DNA of 64,000 bases from Portibacter lacus (GTDB lineage: Bacteria; Bacteroidota; Bacteroidia; Chitinophagales; Saprospiraceae), in the NCBI RefSeq assembly GCF_021533215.1, contig NZ_JAJNKA010000009.1:186001-250000 (forward strand). Direction: 5' to 3'. The position numbers and the translations under genes were made by a program. Below the pieces are notes generated by a model that saw nothing but the letters and a program-made list of their open reading frames with translations, did no database searches and was not told the DNA's origin. Below are positions 47,787 to 57,046 of the stretch, one piece after another (position 1 is the first letter of the stretch; each line of letters begins with the position of its first letter).

Positions 47787-49022
47787 ATGAAGGTAGAAAG
47801 AACAGATATAAGGTTGTATGCAGATGTCAAAAAGGTTCTTTTAAGATATCTAGATTTTGGTCTGAATCCTGATCGAATAAATCCAATCGTGGAGTACGTA
47901 TTGAGCTTAGACCAAGACCAAATTGACCTAGAACTAAAAAAAATATATGCTGATTTCGGGGACAGACATTTTGATCTTAAAGGTCAATTTTTAAATAATT
48001 TCTCTAGAATTAACAGCATGGTTTCACAAGCGTTAAGTGAAAGCCAGAAAATGTTATTGGGATCTTATTTTACACACGAATACAGTATTCAAGCATCAGC
48101 GCTTTTTAACCCATCTATCGTAGCGCATCCAGATCAGTCTGGAGTGGAAGAAGGAGGACTTAAGTTTATCATGAGTCTGCGGGCGACAGGTGAAGGGCAT
48201 ATTTCTTCAGTTGCATTTTGTAGCGGGGAGATTGATGAGAGTGGAAAGGTGATTCTTCATCAGATGGAAAATAAGTTAACGAGCGGAAAGGTCGATATAA
48301 AAGGGGATGCCTATACCGTAGATTTTGACCCGAAAACGGCAATAAGTAGTCGCGTTTTATTTCCTCAATTGCCTTCGGAAAGAATGGGGATGGAAGATGT
48401 TCGGTTCGTGGAAATAGAAGATGAAGGGAGTTATGTCGGCACGTATACTGCATATAGTGGAACCGATATTCGACCACAATTGATTGTCACGGAGGACTTT
48501 CAGCGCTTTGAAATCGGAGGGTTAAAAGGTACAATGGCAACGAATAAAGGATTAGCACTTTTTCCTAGAAAGGTCAATGGTCGTTATGCGATGATCGGTA
48601 GGCAAGGTGGTCGAAGTCTGAGTATTATGTTTTCTGATAGTTTATACGAATGGAATGATAGTGCACCATTACAGATTCCACAGCGCGGATGGGAAATGTT
48701 GCAGATTGGAAACAATGGAAGTCCTATCGAAACGGAAGCTGGTTGGTTGTTGCTAACGCATGGAGTGGGACCGATGAGGAAGTATACATTGAGCATGTCT
48801 TTGCTAGATCTAGAAGATCCATCGAAGGTAATTGCGAGTCTAGATCAGCCTTTGCTTAGTCCGAATGAAGAGGAGCGAGAAGGTTATGTTCCTAATGTAC
48901 TTTATACCTGCGGTATGATCGTGCATGCAGGTACGCTTTTTATACCATATGCGATGTCGGATAGCGCCATTAGTTTTGCAAAGGTTTCTATTCAAGATGT
49001 TCTAAATGAATTAACTAAATAA
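47787..49022 (+). CDS. GH130 family enzyme (second copy, longer type)
   Basis: 411 aa when started at 47787 (MKVERTDIRLYADVKK). A longer open frame from 47562 lies inside the permease gene and is rejected. An N-terminal helical extension of about 90 residues is followed by the propeller. SALFNPSIVAHPDQSG, the acid motif MGMEDVRFVEIEDEGSYVGTYTAYSG and LTHGVGPMRKYTLSMSLLDLEDPSKVI mark the longer GH130 group, distinct from the first copy (GMEDVR versus GIEDCR). Cytoplasmic. Two different GH130 enzymes suggest two linkages or sequential steps on mannosides. It is 20 bp after the permease and 1 bp before the next gene. Confidence 0.88.
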   Translation: MKVERTDIRLYADVKKVLLRYLDFGLNPDRINPIVEYVLSLDQDQIDLELKKIYADFGDRHFDLKGQFLNNFSRINSMVSQALSESQKMLLGSYFTHEYSIQASALFNPSIVAHPDQSGVEEGGLKFIMSLRATGEGHISSVAFCSGEIDESGKVILHQMENKLTSGKVDIKGDAYTVDFDPKTAISSRVLFPQLPSERMGMEDVRFVEIEDEGSYVGTYTAYSGTDIRPQLIVTEDFQRFEIGGLKGTMATNKGLALFPRKVNGRYAMIGRQGGRSLSIMFSDSLYEWNDSAPLQIPQRGWEMLQIGNNGSPIETEAGWLLLTHGVGPMRKYTLSMSLLDLEDPSKVIASLDQPLLSPNEEEREGYVPNVLYTCGMIVHAGTLFIPYAMSDSAISFAKVSIQDVLNELTK

Positions 49023-49023
49023 G

Positions 49024-50289
49024 ATGAAATCGAAGTTAATAGGTTTGTGTTTGTTGATTATTTTCGGTTGTGAATCTGAAGTTGTACAAAAAGAAAGTGC
49101 AATTAACACGGATCACTTAGATCACCTTTATGAGGAATATGAGGTGAACGGAGAGCAAATAGGAAGCATTTGGATTTATTGTGAAGCACCAGATTATCAT
49201 CATGTTACAGATGAAGATGAGGGATATACTTGTGTGGATGATGTAGCAAGGAGTTTGGTGTTATATGTCAATTTGTATAAAGAGTCACCGAGTAAAAAGG
49301 TAGAAGAGAAGATTGTCACATTAAGCAATTTTGTACTGAACATGCAAGCTGAGAATGGGTACTTCTATAATTTTGTGTTTCCTGATAAAAGTATTAACAA
49401 AACTCATCAAAATAGTGTCGCGGAAGCAAACTGGTGGTCATGGAGGGCCTTTTGGGCATTGTCAGAAGTAGCAAGTTTGGATGATTCCGTATTTTCTGAG
49501 TTGAAGGAAGAAGCGCTGAGCTCAATGAAGAGATTACTTCCATTGATGATGGAAATTTGTGCCAATAAAGAGGAAGTGTTTACTACAGAAGGAATTGTGA
49601 CACCGACTTGTGTGAAAGATATCGGCGGAGATCAATTAGCACTTTTAATGATTGGTCTTTCGAATTTTTATGAGCTTGAGCCATCTGAGGAGTTAAAACA
49701 GAAGTTGGAAGAATTTGGTGGCATTTTGGAGGGTTTACAATTAGGTGATGAGGAGGAATTTCCTTACTTCGCATCGATGAGCTGGCAGAATATCTGGCAT
49801 GCTTGGGGAAACTCACAAGCCTATGCGATGTTGAAAGTTGGGCGATTGTTGGAAAATGAAACCATGATAAAAGCAGGCCAAAGAGAAGTGGAATATTTTA
49901 TACCGCATTATTTGAAAGAAAAACCATCTTTTTTCAAATTGGCAAAATCTGAGGATGGTTACGAAGTAATGGAAACGGAAGCTTTTCCGCAGATTGCTTA
50001 TAATTTGAGGCCAATGATTTATGCAGCACTAGAAGCCTATGAGGTTAACAAGAATCCTAGTTATAAAAAGATTGCAATCGACCTTGGGAATTGGTATCTG
50101 GGAGATAATCAAGCCAATCAACAAATGTATGATCCGAAGACAGGAATCACATTTGATGGGATTATTTCCATGACGGAAGTGAATAAAAATTCCGGAGCTG
50201 AATCCACGATCGAGGCATTATTAGCATTGCAGGCGATATCAAAGTATCCAGAAATTTGGAATGAAGTAAAAATGAACTTAACTAATTAA
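49024..50289 (+). CDS. Lipoprotein with predicted (alpha/alpha) toroid fold, GH130-associated
   Basis: 421 aa. The lipobox ends LLIIFGC. The body is helical and Trp-rich; it includes [37 protein letters not shown] and [21 protein letters not shown]. The motif T-x-DD-x-AR resembles one I recall in toroid domains found beside GH130 genes and fused to some glycosyltransferases, always of unclear activity. Acidic residues near the motif could be catalytic. Placed 1 bp after GH130 and 2 bp before the ATPase. A periplasmic glycosidase that trims sugars between SusCD and the ABC importer would fit (inference). Confidence 0.65.
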   Translation: MKSKLIGLCLLIIFGCESEVVQKESAINTDHLDHLYEEYEVNGEQIGSIWIYCEAPDYHHVTDEDEGYTCVDDVARSLVLYVNLYKESPSKKVEEKIVTLSNFVLNMQAENGYFYNFVFPDKSINKTHQNSVAEANWWSWRAFWALSEVASLDDSVFSELKEEALSSMKRLLPLMMEICANKEEVFTTEGIVTPTCVKDIGGDQLALLMIGLSNFYELEPSEELKQKLEEFGGILEGLQLGDEEEFPYFASMSWQNIWHAWGNSQAYAMLKVGRLLENETMIKAGQREVEYFIPHYLKEKPSFFKLAKSEDGYEVMETEAFPQIAYNLRPMIYAALEAYEVNKNPSYKKIAIDLGNWYLGDNQANQQMYDPKTGITFDGIISMTEVNKNSGAESTIEALLALQAISKYPEIWNEVKMNLTN

Positions 50290-50291
50290 TT

Positions 50292-51380
50292 ATGGCAAAT
50301 GTAAAATTTGAACAAGTCACAAAAAGTTATGGAAAAGTTCAAGCGATACAACCTGTAAGCTTTGAAGTAAAAGACAAAGAGTTTATGGTATTGGTGGGAC
50401 CATCGGGATGTGGTAAATCAACCTTGTTGCGTATGATTGCTGGCCTAGAAGATATTACGTCAGGAAAGATAAGTATTGATAATACCATTGTTAATGATCT
50501 ATCCCCGAAAGATAGAGATATTTCTATAGTCTTCCAGAATTATGCGCTTTATCCGCATATGACTGCTTATGATAATATGGCATTTGGGTTAAAGATTAGA
50601 GGGCTGAAAAAAGCAGAGATTAAGGAGAAAGTGATGGCAGCCGCTAAGGTTTTAGATATTGAAGATTTATTGGATCGAAAACCGAAAGCCATGTCAGGTG
50701 GTCAGCGTCAGCGAATTGCCATAGGAAGAGCCATAGTAAGAAATCCTAAGGTATTCCTCTTCGATGAACCGTTAAGTAACTTAGATGCACAGCTAAGAGG
50801 CCAGATGAGATTGGAAATAGCATCACTTCACAAAAGATTGGAAGCAACGATGGTTTATGTAACCCACGATCAAGTAGAAGCGATGACGTTGGGTGATAGA
50901 ATCATTGTTCTTAATAAAGGGGTTATTCAGCAAATAGATACTCCCCAGAATCTATACAATCATCCAGCGAATAAATTTGTAGCAGGATTCATTGGCTCGC
51001 CAACGATGAACTTCATCGAAGGGAAAGTAGTGGACGATAATGGGATTGCAAGTTTTATCTCGAATGATGGAGTCATTAGGATAGAGGTAAAAGATAAGAT
51101 TCGTGATCTTGAGCATACGGAGGTTATTCTTGGTATTAGACCAGAGCACATCTACTCTCTGCCTACGAATATCGATGCTCCTGTGAAATTCACAACCACT
51201 GTTAAATGGACGGAATTACTAGGGCACGATGGATTTGCTTTTTTTGAAATAAACGGTGTGCAGATATCCGCTAGGTTGGTTGCTGAAGAGTTATTGAATC
51301 CGCCTTTCGAAAGAGAGCTTTACATTGATAGGGAGAAGATCCATTTTTTTGATAAAGTTAGCGGTGTAGCGATAGGATAG
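50292..51380 (+). CDS. ABC sugar transporter ATPase (MsmX/UgpC/MalK-like)
   Basis: 362 aa. Walker A (GPSGCGKST), Q-loop region ([18 protein letters not shown]), signature ([15 protein letters not shown]), Walker B ([14 protein letters not shown]) and the switch His ([17 protein letters not shown]) are all intact. The C-terminal TOBE part ([24 protein letters not shown]) is typical of the CUT1 ATPases. It powers the MalFG-like permeases. Last gene of the operon; the repeat array starts about 60 bp later and its first hairpin could end transcription. Confidence 0.96.
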   Translation: MANVKFEQVTKSYGKVQAIQPVSFEVKDKEFMVLVGPSGCGKSTLLRMIAGLEDITSGKISIDNTIVNDLSPKDRDISIVFQNYALYPHMTAYDNMAFGLKIRGLKKAEIKEKVMAAAKVLDIEDLLDRKPKAMSGGQRQRIAIGRAIVRNPKVFLFDEPLSNLDAQLRGQMRLEIASLHKRLEATMVYVTHDQVEAMTLGDRIIVLNKGVIQQIDTPQNLYNHPANKFVAGFIGSPTMNFIEGKVVDDNGIASFISNDGVIRIEVKDKIRDLEHTEVILGIRPEHIYSLPTNIDAPVKFTTTVKWTELLGHDGFAFFEINGVQISARLVAEELLNPPFERELYIDREKIHFFDKVSGVAIG

Positions 51381-51440
51381 TGAAAATTAACCTATCAGAT
51401 AGACAAAGGACGTCAGATATTGACAGTTGAAACTTAGTCC

Positions 51441-52790
51441 CATAGGAGCTTGGGCTTCAGCCCGAGAAAAAGAAATCCGTTTTGTTTAAATCTGCGAGCA
51501 ATTTTGTTTTAAGATTTTAGGAAAGATAGGTGAAATTGTATTATACCTATTCTACCAATAAAGATGAGGTGTCGCACCTCTGGCGCTTAAATTAACTTGG
51601 TGTATTGGGTGCTACAAAGGTAACGTCCCTCTGGGACTAGGTTCTCTTTTTTAACATTCTTGTTGAAAAATGAAAGTTGACCATTAGACTGATATAGGAG
51701 CTTGGGTTTTAACCCTAGAAAAAGAAATCCGTCTTGTTTAAAATCTGCGAGAATCCGCGTAATCTGCGGGCAACTTTGCTTGTTACTAGTTTTAGGTTTT
51801 CAGGAAAGTCTTGCACTAAAGTACATTGTCCATTGATTTTATAAATATCATTGCTGATTCTCTCATCAGACATTGACAATGAAAACTAGGTGCCCATAGG
51901 AACTTGGGCTTCAGCCCGAGAAAAAGAAATCCGTCTTGTTTAAATCTGCGAGAATCCGCGTAATCTGCGGGCAACTTTGCTTGTTAATAGTTTTAGGTTT
52001 TCAGGAAAGTCTTGCACTAAAGTACATTGTCCATTGATTTTATAAATATCATTGCTGATTCTCTCATCTGACATTGACAATGAAAACTAGATGCCAATAG
52101 GAACTTGGGCTTCAGCCCGAGAAAAAGAAATCTGTTTTAAAATCTGCGAGAATCCGCGTAATCTGCGGGCAACTTTGTTTGTTACTCGTTTTAAGTTTTC
52201 AGGAAAGTCTTTCACTAAAGTACGAGGTCCATTGATGTTATGAAATTCAAGGTTTATTTCTTTATCAAATTAGAAATTTACAGTTAAAAATTAATGCTCA
52301 TAGGAGCTTGGGCTTCAGCCCGAGAAAAAGATATTCGTCTTATTTAAAATCTGCGAGAATCCGCGGGCAATTTAGTTTTTAGGAAAGATAGGTGAAAATG
52401 TATTATGCCTATTCTACCAATAAAGATAAGGTGTCGCACCTCTGGCGCTTAAATTAACTTGGTGTATTGGGTGCTACAAAGGTAACGTCCCTCTGGGACT
52501 AGGTTCTCTTTTTTAACATTCTTGTTGAAAAATGAAAGTTGACCATTAGACTGATATAGGAGCTTGGGCTTCAGCCCGAGAAAAAGAAATCCGTCTTGTT
52601 TAAATCTGCGAGAATCCGCGTAATCTGCGGGCAACTTTGCTTGTTACTAGTTTTAGGTTTTCAGGAAAGTCTTGCACTAAAGTACATTGTCCATTGATTT
52701 TATAAATATCATTGCTGATTCTCTCATCTGACATTGACAATGAAAACTAGATGCTCATACGGCCTTGGTTTTTAACCCGAGAAAAATTAG
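51441..52790. repeat. Mosaic array of hairpin repeats with about 200-bp period
   Basis: Seven copies of a hairpin-bearing block start near 51441, 51694, 51896, 52097, 52299, 52556 and 52757. The core CTTGGGCTTCAGCCCGAG folds into an 8-bp stem. Each full block continues with AAAAAGAAATCCGT, a stretch of the AATCTGCGAG / AATCCGCG / ATCTGCGGGCAA type, and a conserved tail; the last copy is degraded. Two copies of a second block (about 51519-51690 and 52381-52552) carry GAGGTGTCGCACCTC and GTCCCTCTGGGAC palindromes. About 370 bp at 51519-51890 is nearly repeated 862 bp downstream. No gene was found. It resembles REP/BIME-like intergenic repeats of Bacteroidota; the hairpins probably also end the flanking convergent operons. 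Confidence 0.9.
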
Positions 52791-52791
52791 C

Positions 52792-53994
52792 CTAATCGTC
52801 CTTTTCAAAAAAAGCAACACTTCCTCCCACCCATTCTTTGTTCTTATTATACTTGACACCAACCATCTCCCCCTTAGTTAATCGAGCAAGATTACACACA
52901 ATATCAAACTTGCCAGTCTCACTATTTAATACTGACATCATTCTGATTTCGCACTTGGCAGGTTCATCTTTCGTCTCTATGATAGATTTGTAAGAAACTT
53001 TTCGCTGAATAATATAGTTGCTTCTGTCAGATATTCCATCTAATAAATCCTTACTTAAATGCAAGTTGACTCCAGAGCCAGCAAAGGAAAATAAGGGTTT
53101 AAGTACAAATTGGTCTAAATCTTCCGGATATTCTTCTAATTGATCCAGATAGTATGATTCTGGAACATAATCACTTTTAAGTAAAGGAAGAGAATGTTTA
53201 GAGATTCTGAAAAACCAAGTGGGATGACCGATCCACTCTACATCCACTTCATCGCTGAATCGAAAAGACCTTTTCAAATCACTACGTTGATTTAATTCGT
53301 CAAAAATAACTCTATTGAAAATTTTCAAGATCTTAATTTTTCTACCTTCTGCATTCAAGTAGAATAACCCTTTTCCTTCTTTGATTAATTCAGTGATACA
53401 CAATTCTTTGATGCCGATCATTTTCTCAGCGCAAAGGAAATCAATTCGGGTAGTCTGTGTTTCAGGCTCTATTTCTAATAAAACAACTTGCTCAGCTGGC
53501 GTGTCGCCTACGATTTCTTTTTGTAATAAATCGATGTATTCTTTTGTTGTTAGATTCTGCGGAAAGATAGAAAGTTGTGGGTCTAATTTAAAATGCTTTT
53601 GATACATCGAACCCAATAATTCTTGATAGAAGTACAATGAAGGAAACCCTTGGAGCTCAATTAATTGAGGACTCAGCACACCATGTTCATCTTCACAAAT
53701 CCCAAAATCTAATTGAATAAATCGACATGGCTTTTCGTACAAAGGCATGTTCAAAGAAGGATGATTTAGCGCACTTTTCGAAGCTTCCATAAACTCAGAA
53801 GAACTTACTTGGGTAAGTATTTCGGAACATGCTTGCAATAACTTTTCTTTGAAAATCCGATCTACAAATATTGGTGTCTCAGAAATCCTAAATGGTGGTG
53901 TATGATTAACACTCTCGCTAATATCCTTTAAAAACTCATTATATTTTTCTCCTGAAAATTGGGTGTTAAATAACTCTCTATATCTCCTTATCAT
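52792..53994 (-). CDS. ATP-grasp-like ligase family protein of unknown substrate
   Basis: 400 aa, no signal peptide. The C-terminal part looks like a divergent ATP-grasp: DQFVLKPLFSFAGSGVNLHLSKD has the nucleotide-binding Lys and Gly-rich loop, NYIIQRKVSYKSII resembles the edge strand, and CEIRMMSVLN follows. The N-terminal two thirds (CRFIQLDFGICEDEHGVLSPQLIELQGFPSLYFYQELLG) is unlike standard small-lobe regions, hinting at permutation, as in glutathionylspermidine-synthase-like enzymes. Its start overlaps the amidotransferase-like stop by 4 bp (ATGA). Function within the cluster is unknown. Confidence 0.68.
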   Translation of the reverse strand: MIRRYRELFNTQFSGEKYNEFLKDISESVNHTPPFRISETPIFVDRIFKEKLLQACSEILTQVSSSEFMEASKSALNHPSLNMPLYEKPCRFIQLDFGICEDEHGVLSPQLIELQGFPSLYFYQELLGSMYQKHFKLDPQLSIFPQNLTTKEYIDLLQKEIVGDTPAEQVVLLEIEPETQTTRIDFLCAEKMIGIKELCITELIKEGKGLFYLNAEGRKIKILKIFNRVIFDELNQRSDLKRSFRFSDEVDVEWIGHPTWFFRISKHSLPLLKSDYVPESYYLDQLEEYPEDLDQFVLKPLFSFAGSGVNLHLSKDLLDGISDRSNYIIQRKVSYKSIIETKDEPAKCEIRMMSVLNSETGKFDIVCNLARLTKGEMVGVKYNKNKEWVGGSVAFFEKDD

Positions 53995-54845
53995 AGTAAT
54001 TGCAGTTCTTCCTTACAAGTTTTAATGGAAGTTAAGCAATTTCTTATAAACTGAGGTAGTATTGTGTCTTGAGTCAATTTTATTTTATCTGGATCGTCAA
54101 GCTGAGCCAACGTTTGCTCATATTTTTCCAAGTCGAAATTTCTGATAATTTTGTTTTTATTATCCTCTATTTTCAAATGATTCTTCATTCCTTCTGCATC
54201 TGCTTCAGGATGAAATTGTGTCCCCACCATTTCAGGAGTAAATCTAATCGCCATAATCGCTCTTTCATATTCCACATGCGTTCTGATTTTCTCTAAACTT
54301 AGAATTCGGGCACCCATTTTTCTAAACTTAGGAACAATAGGTTGCACAACTTGCCAATCCCTAGAATCAACTGCGTAGTAAGGATCAGGAAGTCCTTCTA
54401 AAATAGGATCTGTTCTGCCCGATTTCGTTTTATGAATAGGCAATACTCCGAAAGAAGTAGATTTTCGCTTGGTTACTTTGCTCAATTTTAAGTGATCACA
54501 CATCAACTGATATGAATAACAAATAAAAAACATGTGTTTCTTATCATCTTGATTACTTAGATTAAAAGCTAGTAAATTATCAACTAATTCAAAATATGGT
54601 TTTCTCCATTTACCCTTTTCTAATGGGCTTCCAGGACCACCGCTAGAAATATAAATGTCGTAGCTCAAGTCAGGCACTTCGTTCTTTGCCCTGACATCGA
54701 ATATTTCCCATTCTACTTCATTATCAAATCTTTTTACGATTTCTCTAATACATCGTAGACCTTGGTTCTGAACTTGATTATTCATATCCAGAATCGCTAC
54801 TTTAGGTTTCATTTGTCTCATTACTGTATTTCTCATTTCATGCAC
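53991..54845 (-). CDS. Class I glutamine amidotransferase-like protein
   Basis: About 284 aa; the start may instead be at 54836 or 54812 (MKPKVAILDMNNQ), since the first 11 residues look unlike the fold. Motifs are YDIYISSGGPGSPLEKGKW (oxyanion region), FFICYSYQLMCDHLKL with the expected nucleophile Cys in the elbow, and VGTQFHPEADAEGM with the catalytic-triad His and Glu. The elbow reads CYSYQ instead of the usual CxGxQ, so a shifted activity is possible. It could supply ammonia to, or hydrolyse an amide made by, the neighbouring ligases. Confidence 0.82.
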   Translation of the reverse strand: MHEMRNTVMRQMKPKVAILDMNNQVQNQGLRCIREIVKRFDNEVEWEIFDVRAKNEVPDLSYDIYISSGGPGSPLEKGKWRKPYFELVDNLLAFNLSNQDDKKHMFFICYSYQLMCDHLKLSKVTKRKSTSFGVLPIHKTKSGRTDPILEGLPDPYYAVDSRDWQVVQPIVPKFRKMGARILSLEKIRTHVEYERAIMAIRFTPEMVGTQFHPEADAEGMKNHLKIEDNKNKIIRNFDLEKYEQTLAQLDDPDKIKLTQDTILPQFIRNCLTSIKTCKEELQLL

Positions 54846-54898
54846 TTAAACATCAAAGCGCGCTAATTGATTCGTAATCAATAATTTATTGATCTAAA

Positions 54899-56185
54899 TC
54901 ATTTCTTAGGTGCTCTCTTTGCTGGTGCTTTTTTTGCAACTGGAGTCTTAGCCGCGGCTTTACTAGTAGCTGTTTTCGTCGGTGTTTTTTTAGCTGGCGT
55001 CTTCGTTGCAGTACTTGCTGTCTTTTTACTTGCCACTCGTTTAGCAGGAGCTTTTTTAACAACAGGTTTCACTTCTGCTACTTTCTCTACTGTTTCAACT
55101 GCTTTTTTAGCAACTGCTTTTACTACTGGAGCTTTCTTAACAGGTACTTTTTTGACTGGAGCCTTTTTAACAGGCGCTTTCTTAGCTACTGCTTTTTTCG
55201 CTGGAGTTCTTTTTACAGGTGCTTTCTTGGCAGGTGCAGGTTGTGTCGGGAATTGATCCTTTACAAAAGTACCCCACGTCAAATTAACCTTACCAGGCTT
55301 AAATTCCTTCGCTTTTTCAATGGCCATATTTGCCGCATTCTCTACAATCCATTCGAAATTTGCTTCACCTACAGACTTCACATCAGCATCTGGCGCTGGA
55401 TTGCAAAAATCAATTGCGTATGGTATTCCGTCTCTAATCGCAAATTCTACTGTATTGAAATCATAACCAAGTGCTTGATTTAGCCTTATACAATAGTCTT
55501 TTACTTTATCTAAGATTTCTTGTGCAACGGGTGCACCATCATGTACATATCTTAGATGATGCTCATTTCTAGGCTCGTATTGCATTATGTGAACATTCGT
55601 TCCTCCTAGAACATAACATCTGAAGTATTCTGTGAAATCTATTTCTTCTTGAAGCAACATCACTAACTGTCCAGTCTCCGCATGTTTGTTGAACAAATCT
55701 TGTGCATCATTGACTTTATAAACATGTTTCCATCCTCCACCATCATGTGGTTTCATATAAGCAGGAAACCCTACATATTCGAAGTTTTTGTCCCAACCGT
55801 ATGGAAACTTCAAGTTTCTAAATGAATTTTCTGACGTATCATCTGGTCTTTCATATGATGGCAATATGACTGTCTTCGGAACAGGTACGCCTACACTTTC
55901 TGCGATGGCATTATTGAAAAATTTCTCATCCGCACTCCACCAGAATGGATTATTGATCACTGCCGTTCCTGACATCGCTGCATTCTTAAGAAAAGCTCTA
56001 TAAAATGGAACGTCTTGAGAGATTCTGTCGATAATAACTGCATATTCTGAAGGTGCAGCTTGTTGAACCATATCAATGGTTACTGATTCTGCAACAATAT
56101 CTTTAATCCCTTTAGAATTTACTCTATCGATAAATGCTTGTGGAAAGCTTTCTTCTCTTCCGTATAAAATTCCTATTTTTTTCAT
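54899..56185 (-). CDS. ATP-grasp ligase with histone H1-like Lys/Ala/Pro-rich tail
   Basis: About 428 aa. Start set at 56185 (MKKIGILYGREESFPQAFID); the longer frame would overlap the esterase gene. Residues 1-320 form an ATP-grasp enzyme: YGREESFP, NPFWWSADEKFFNNAIAESVGVPVPKTV, PAYMKPHDGGGWKHVY (nucleotide-binding Lys), LLQEEIDFTEYFRCYVLGG and FNTVEFAIRDGIPYAIDFCNPAPDAD with metal-binding residues. Residues about 325-428 are low-complexity Lys, Ala, Pro and Thr, with repeated AKKAPVKK and TPAKK blocks like histone H1/Hc1-type tails. The tail may bind nucleic acid or polyphosphate. It follows the esterase by 10 bp. Confidence 0.88.
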   Translation of the reverse strand: MKKIGILYGREESFPQAFIDRVNSKGIKDIVAESVTIDMVQQAAPSEYAVIIDRISQDVPFYRAFLKNAAMSGTAVINNPFWWSADEKFFNNAIAESVGVPVPKTVILPSYERPDDTSENSFRNLKFPYGWDKNFEYVGFPAYMKPHDGGGWKHVYKVNDAQDLFNKHAETGQLVMLLQEEIDFTEYFRCYVLGGTNVHIMQYEPRNEHHLRYVHDGAPVAQEILDKVKDYCIRLNQALGYDFNTVEFAIRDGIPYAIDFCNPAPDADVKSVGEANFEWIVENAANMAIEKAKEFKPGKVNLTWGTFVKDQFPTQPAPAKKAPVKRTPAKKAVAKKAPVKKAPVKKVPVKKAPVVKAVAKKAVETVEKVAEVKPVVKKAPAKRVASKKTASTATKTPAKKTPTKTATSKAAAKTPVAKKAPAKRAPKK

Positions 56186-56195
56186 TGCTCTTATT

Positions 56196-56900
56196 TTATA
56201 AAGTTGATAAATAATGTGGAAACATCTCTCGCCAGATTGGCCAATCGTGCTTCGCCCATTTTCTAAGATCATACCAGTGAGGAATGTTCTTATGATTTAA
56301 TATGCCAGATAATTCTTGGTTAGACGCAAGGCAAATATCCCATTCTCCGACTCCAAGAACAATTTTCATCTTCCATAAATCAGGATGGTTACTATCTGGA
56401 AGAAAATCAACTGGATTATTGTAATATACATTATCATCATAGTATCCATCCATGAATGATTTAATATTGAAAGATCCACTCATGCTGAATAAATGGCTAA
56501 CCTTTTCTGGGTGTCTAAAAGCAAAATTAGCTGCTTGATAACCACCGAAACTTGGACCAGCCACAGCAACCTTTGGTATTTTCTTTTCATGGCAAATTGC
56601 ATTGACCACTTCTTCTAAAATAAATGAATCATACCACATGTGGTTTTTGACTCGATCTGCAGGATGTATGGTTTTGTCATACCAACTAAGATTAGTTACC
56701 GAATCAGGGCAGTATATTTGTACTAATCCTTCATCTAAAAACCACTTGACAGAATCGATGAGCAACATATCTTTGCATTCATTATGTCGACCTAATGTGG
56801 TCGGAAATAAGATGACAGGATATCCGGCATGACCGAACACAAGCATCTCTATTTCTTTACTAAGTGTGGGAGAATACCACTTTTTATATTCTTCTTTCAT
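56196..56900 (-). CDS. Esterase-like alpha/beta hydrolase
   Basis: 234 aa, no signal peptide. It starts MKEEYKKWYSPTLSKEIEMLVFGHAGYPVILFPTT and has the nucleophile elbow VAVAGPSFGGYQAANFAFRHPEKV, with likely acid and His near GVGEWDICLA and KWAKHDWPIW. The overall plan fits the PF00756-type or related hydrolases. First gene of the four-gene minus-strand cluster; the ATP-grasp gene follows after 10 bp. It parallels the esterase at 23235 that starts the other ATP-grasp operon, though they are different proteins. Confidence 0.82.
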   Translation of the reverse strand: MKEEYKKWYSPTLSKEIEMLVFGHAGYPVILFPTTLGRHNECKDMLLIDSVKWFLDEGLVQIYCPDSVTNLSWYDKTIHPADRVKNHMWYDSFILEEVVNAICHEKKIPKVAVAGPSFGGYQAANFAFRHPEKVSHLFSMSGSFNIKSFMDGYYDDNVYYNNPVDFLPDSNHPDLWKMKIVLGVGEWDICLASNQELSGILNHKNIPHWYDLRKWAKHDWPIWREMFPHYLSTL

Positions 56901-57046
56901 ATTTGCTTAAAAGTTCAACTAAACAACGCAAAGTTCGACTATCTTGCGATAAATTAATAAGGTATATGCTCTTATTTTTATATAGGGTATTTTCGTAACA
57001 TATTAATAGTTGTTTTTCAGTTTATTGGAATTATATTCGTCATGGT

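Noticed and set aside
52449-52634. Minus-strand small frame
   Set aside because: It falls inside the non-coding repeat array and is made of repeat sequence.
51441-52790. CRISPR array
   Set aside because: Repeat units are about 200 bp, mosaic and palindromic, with no regular short repeats and unique spacers, and no cas genes nearby.
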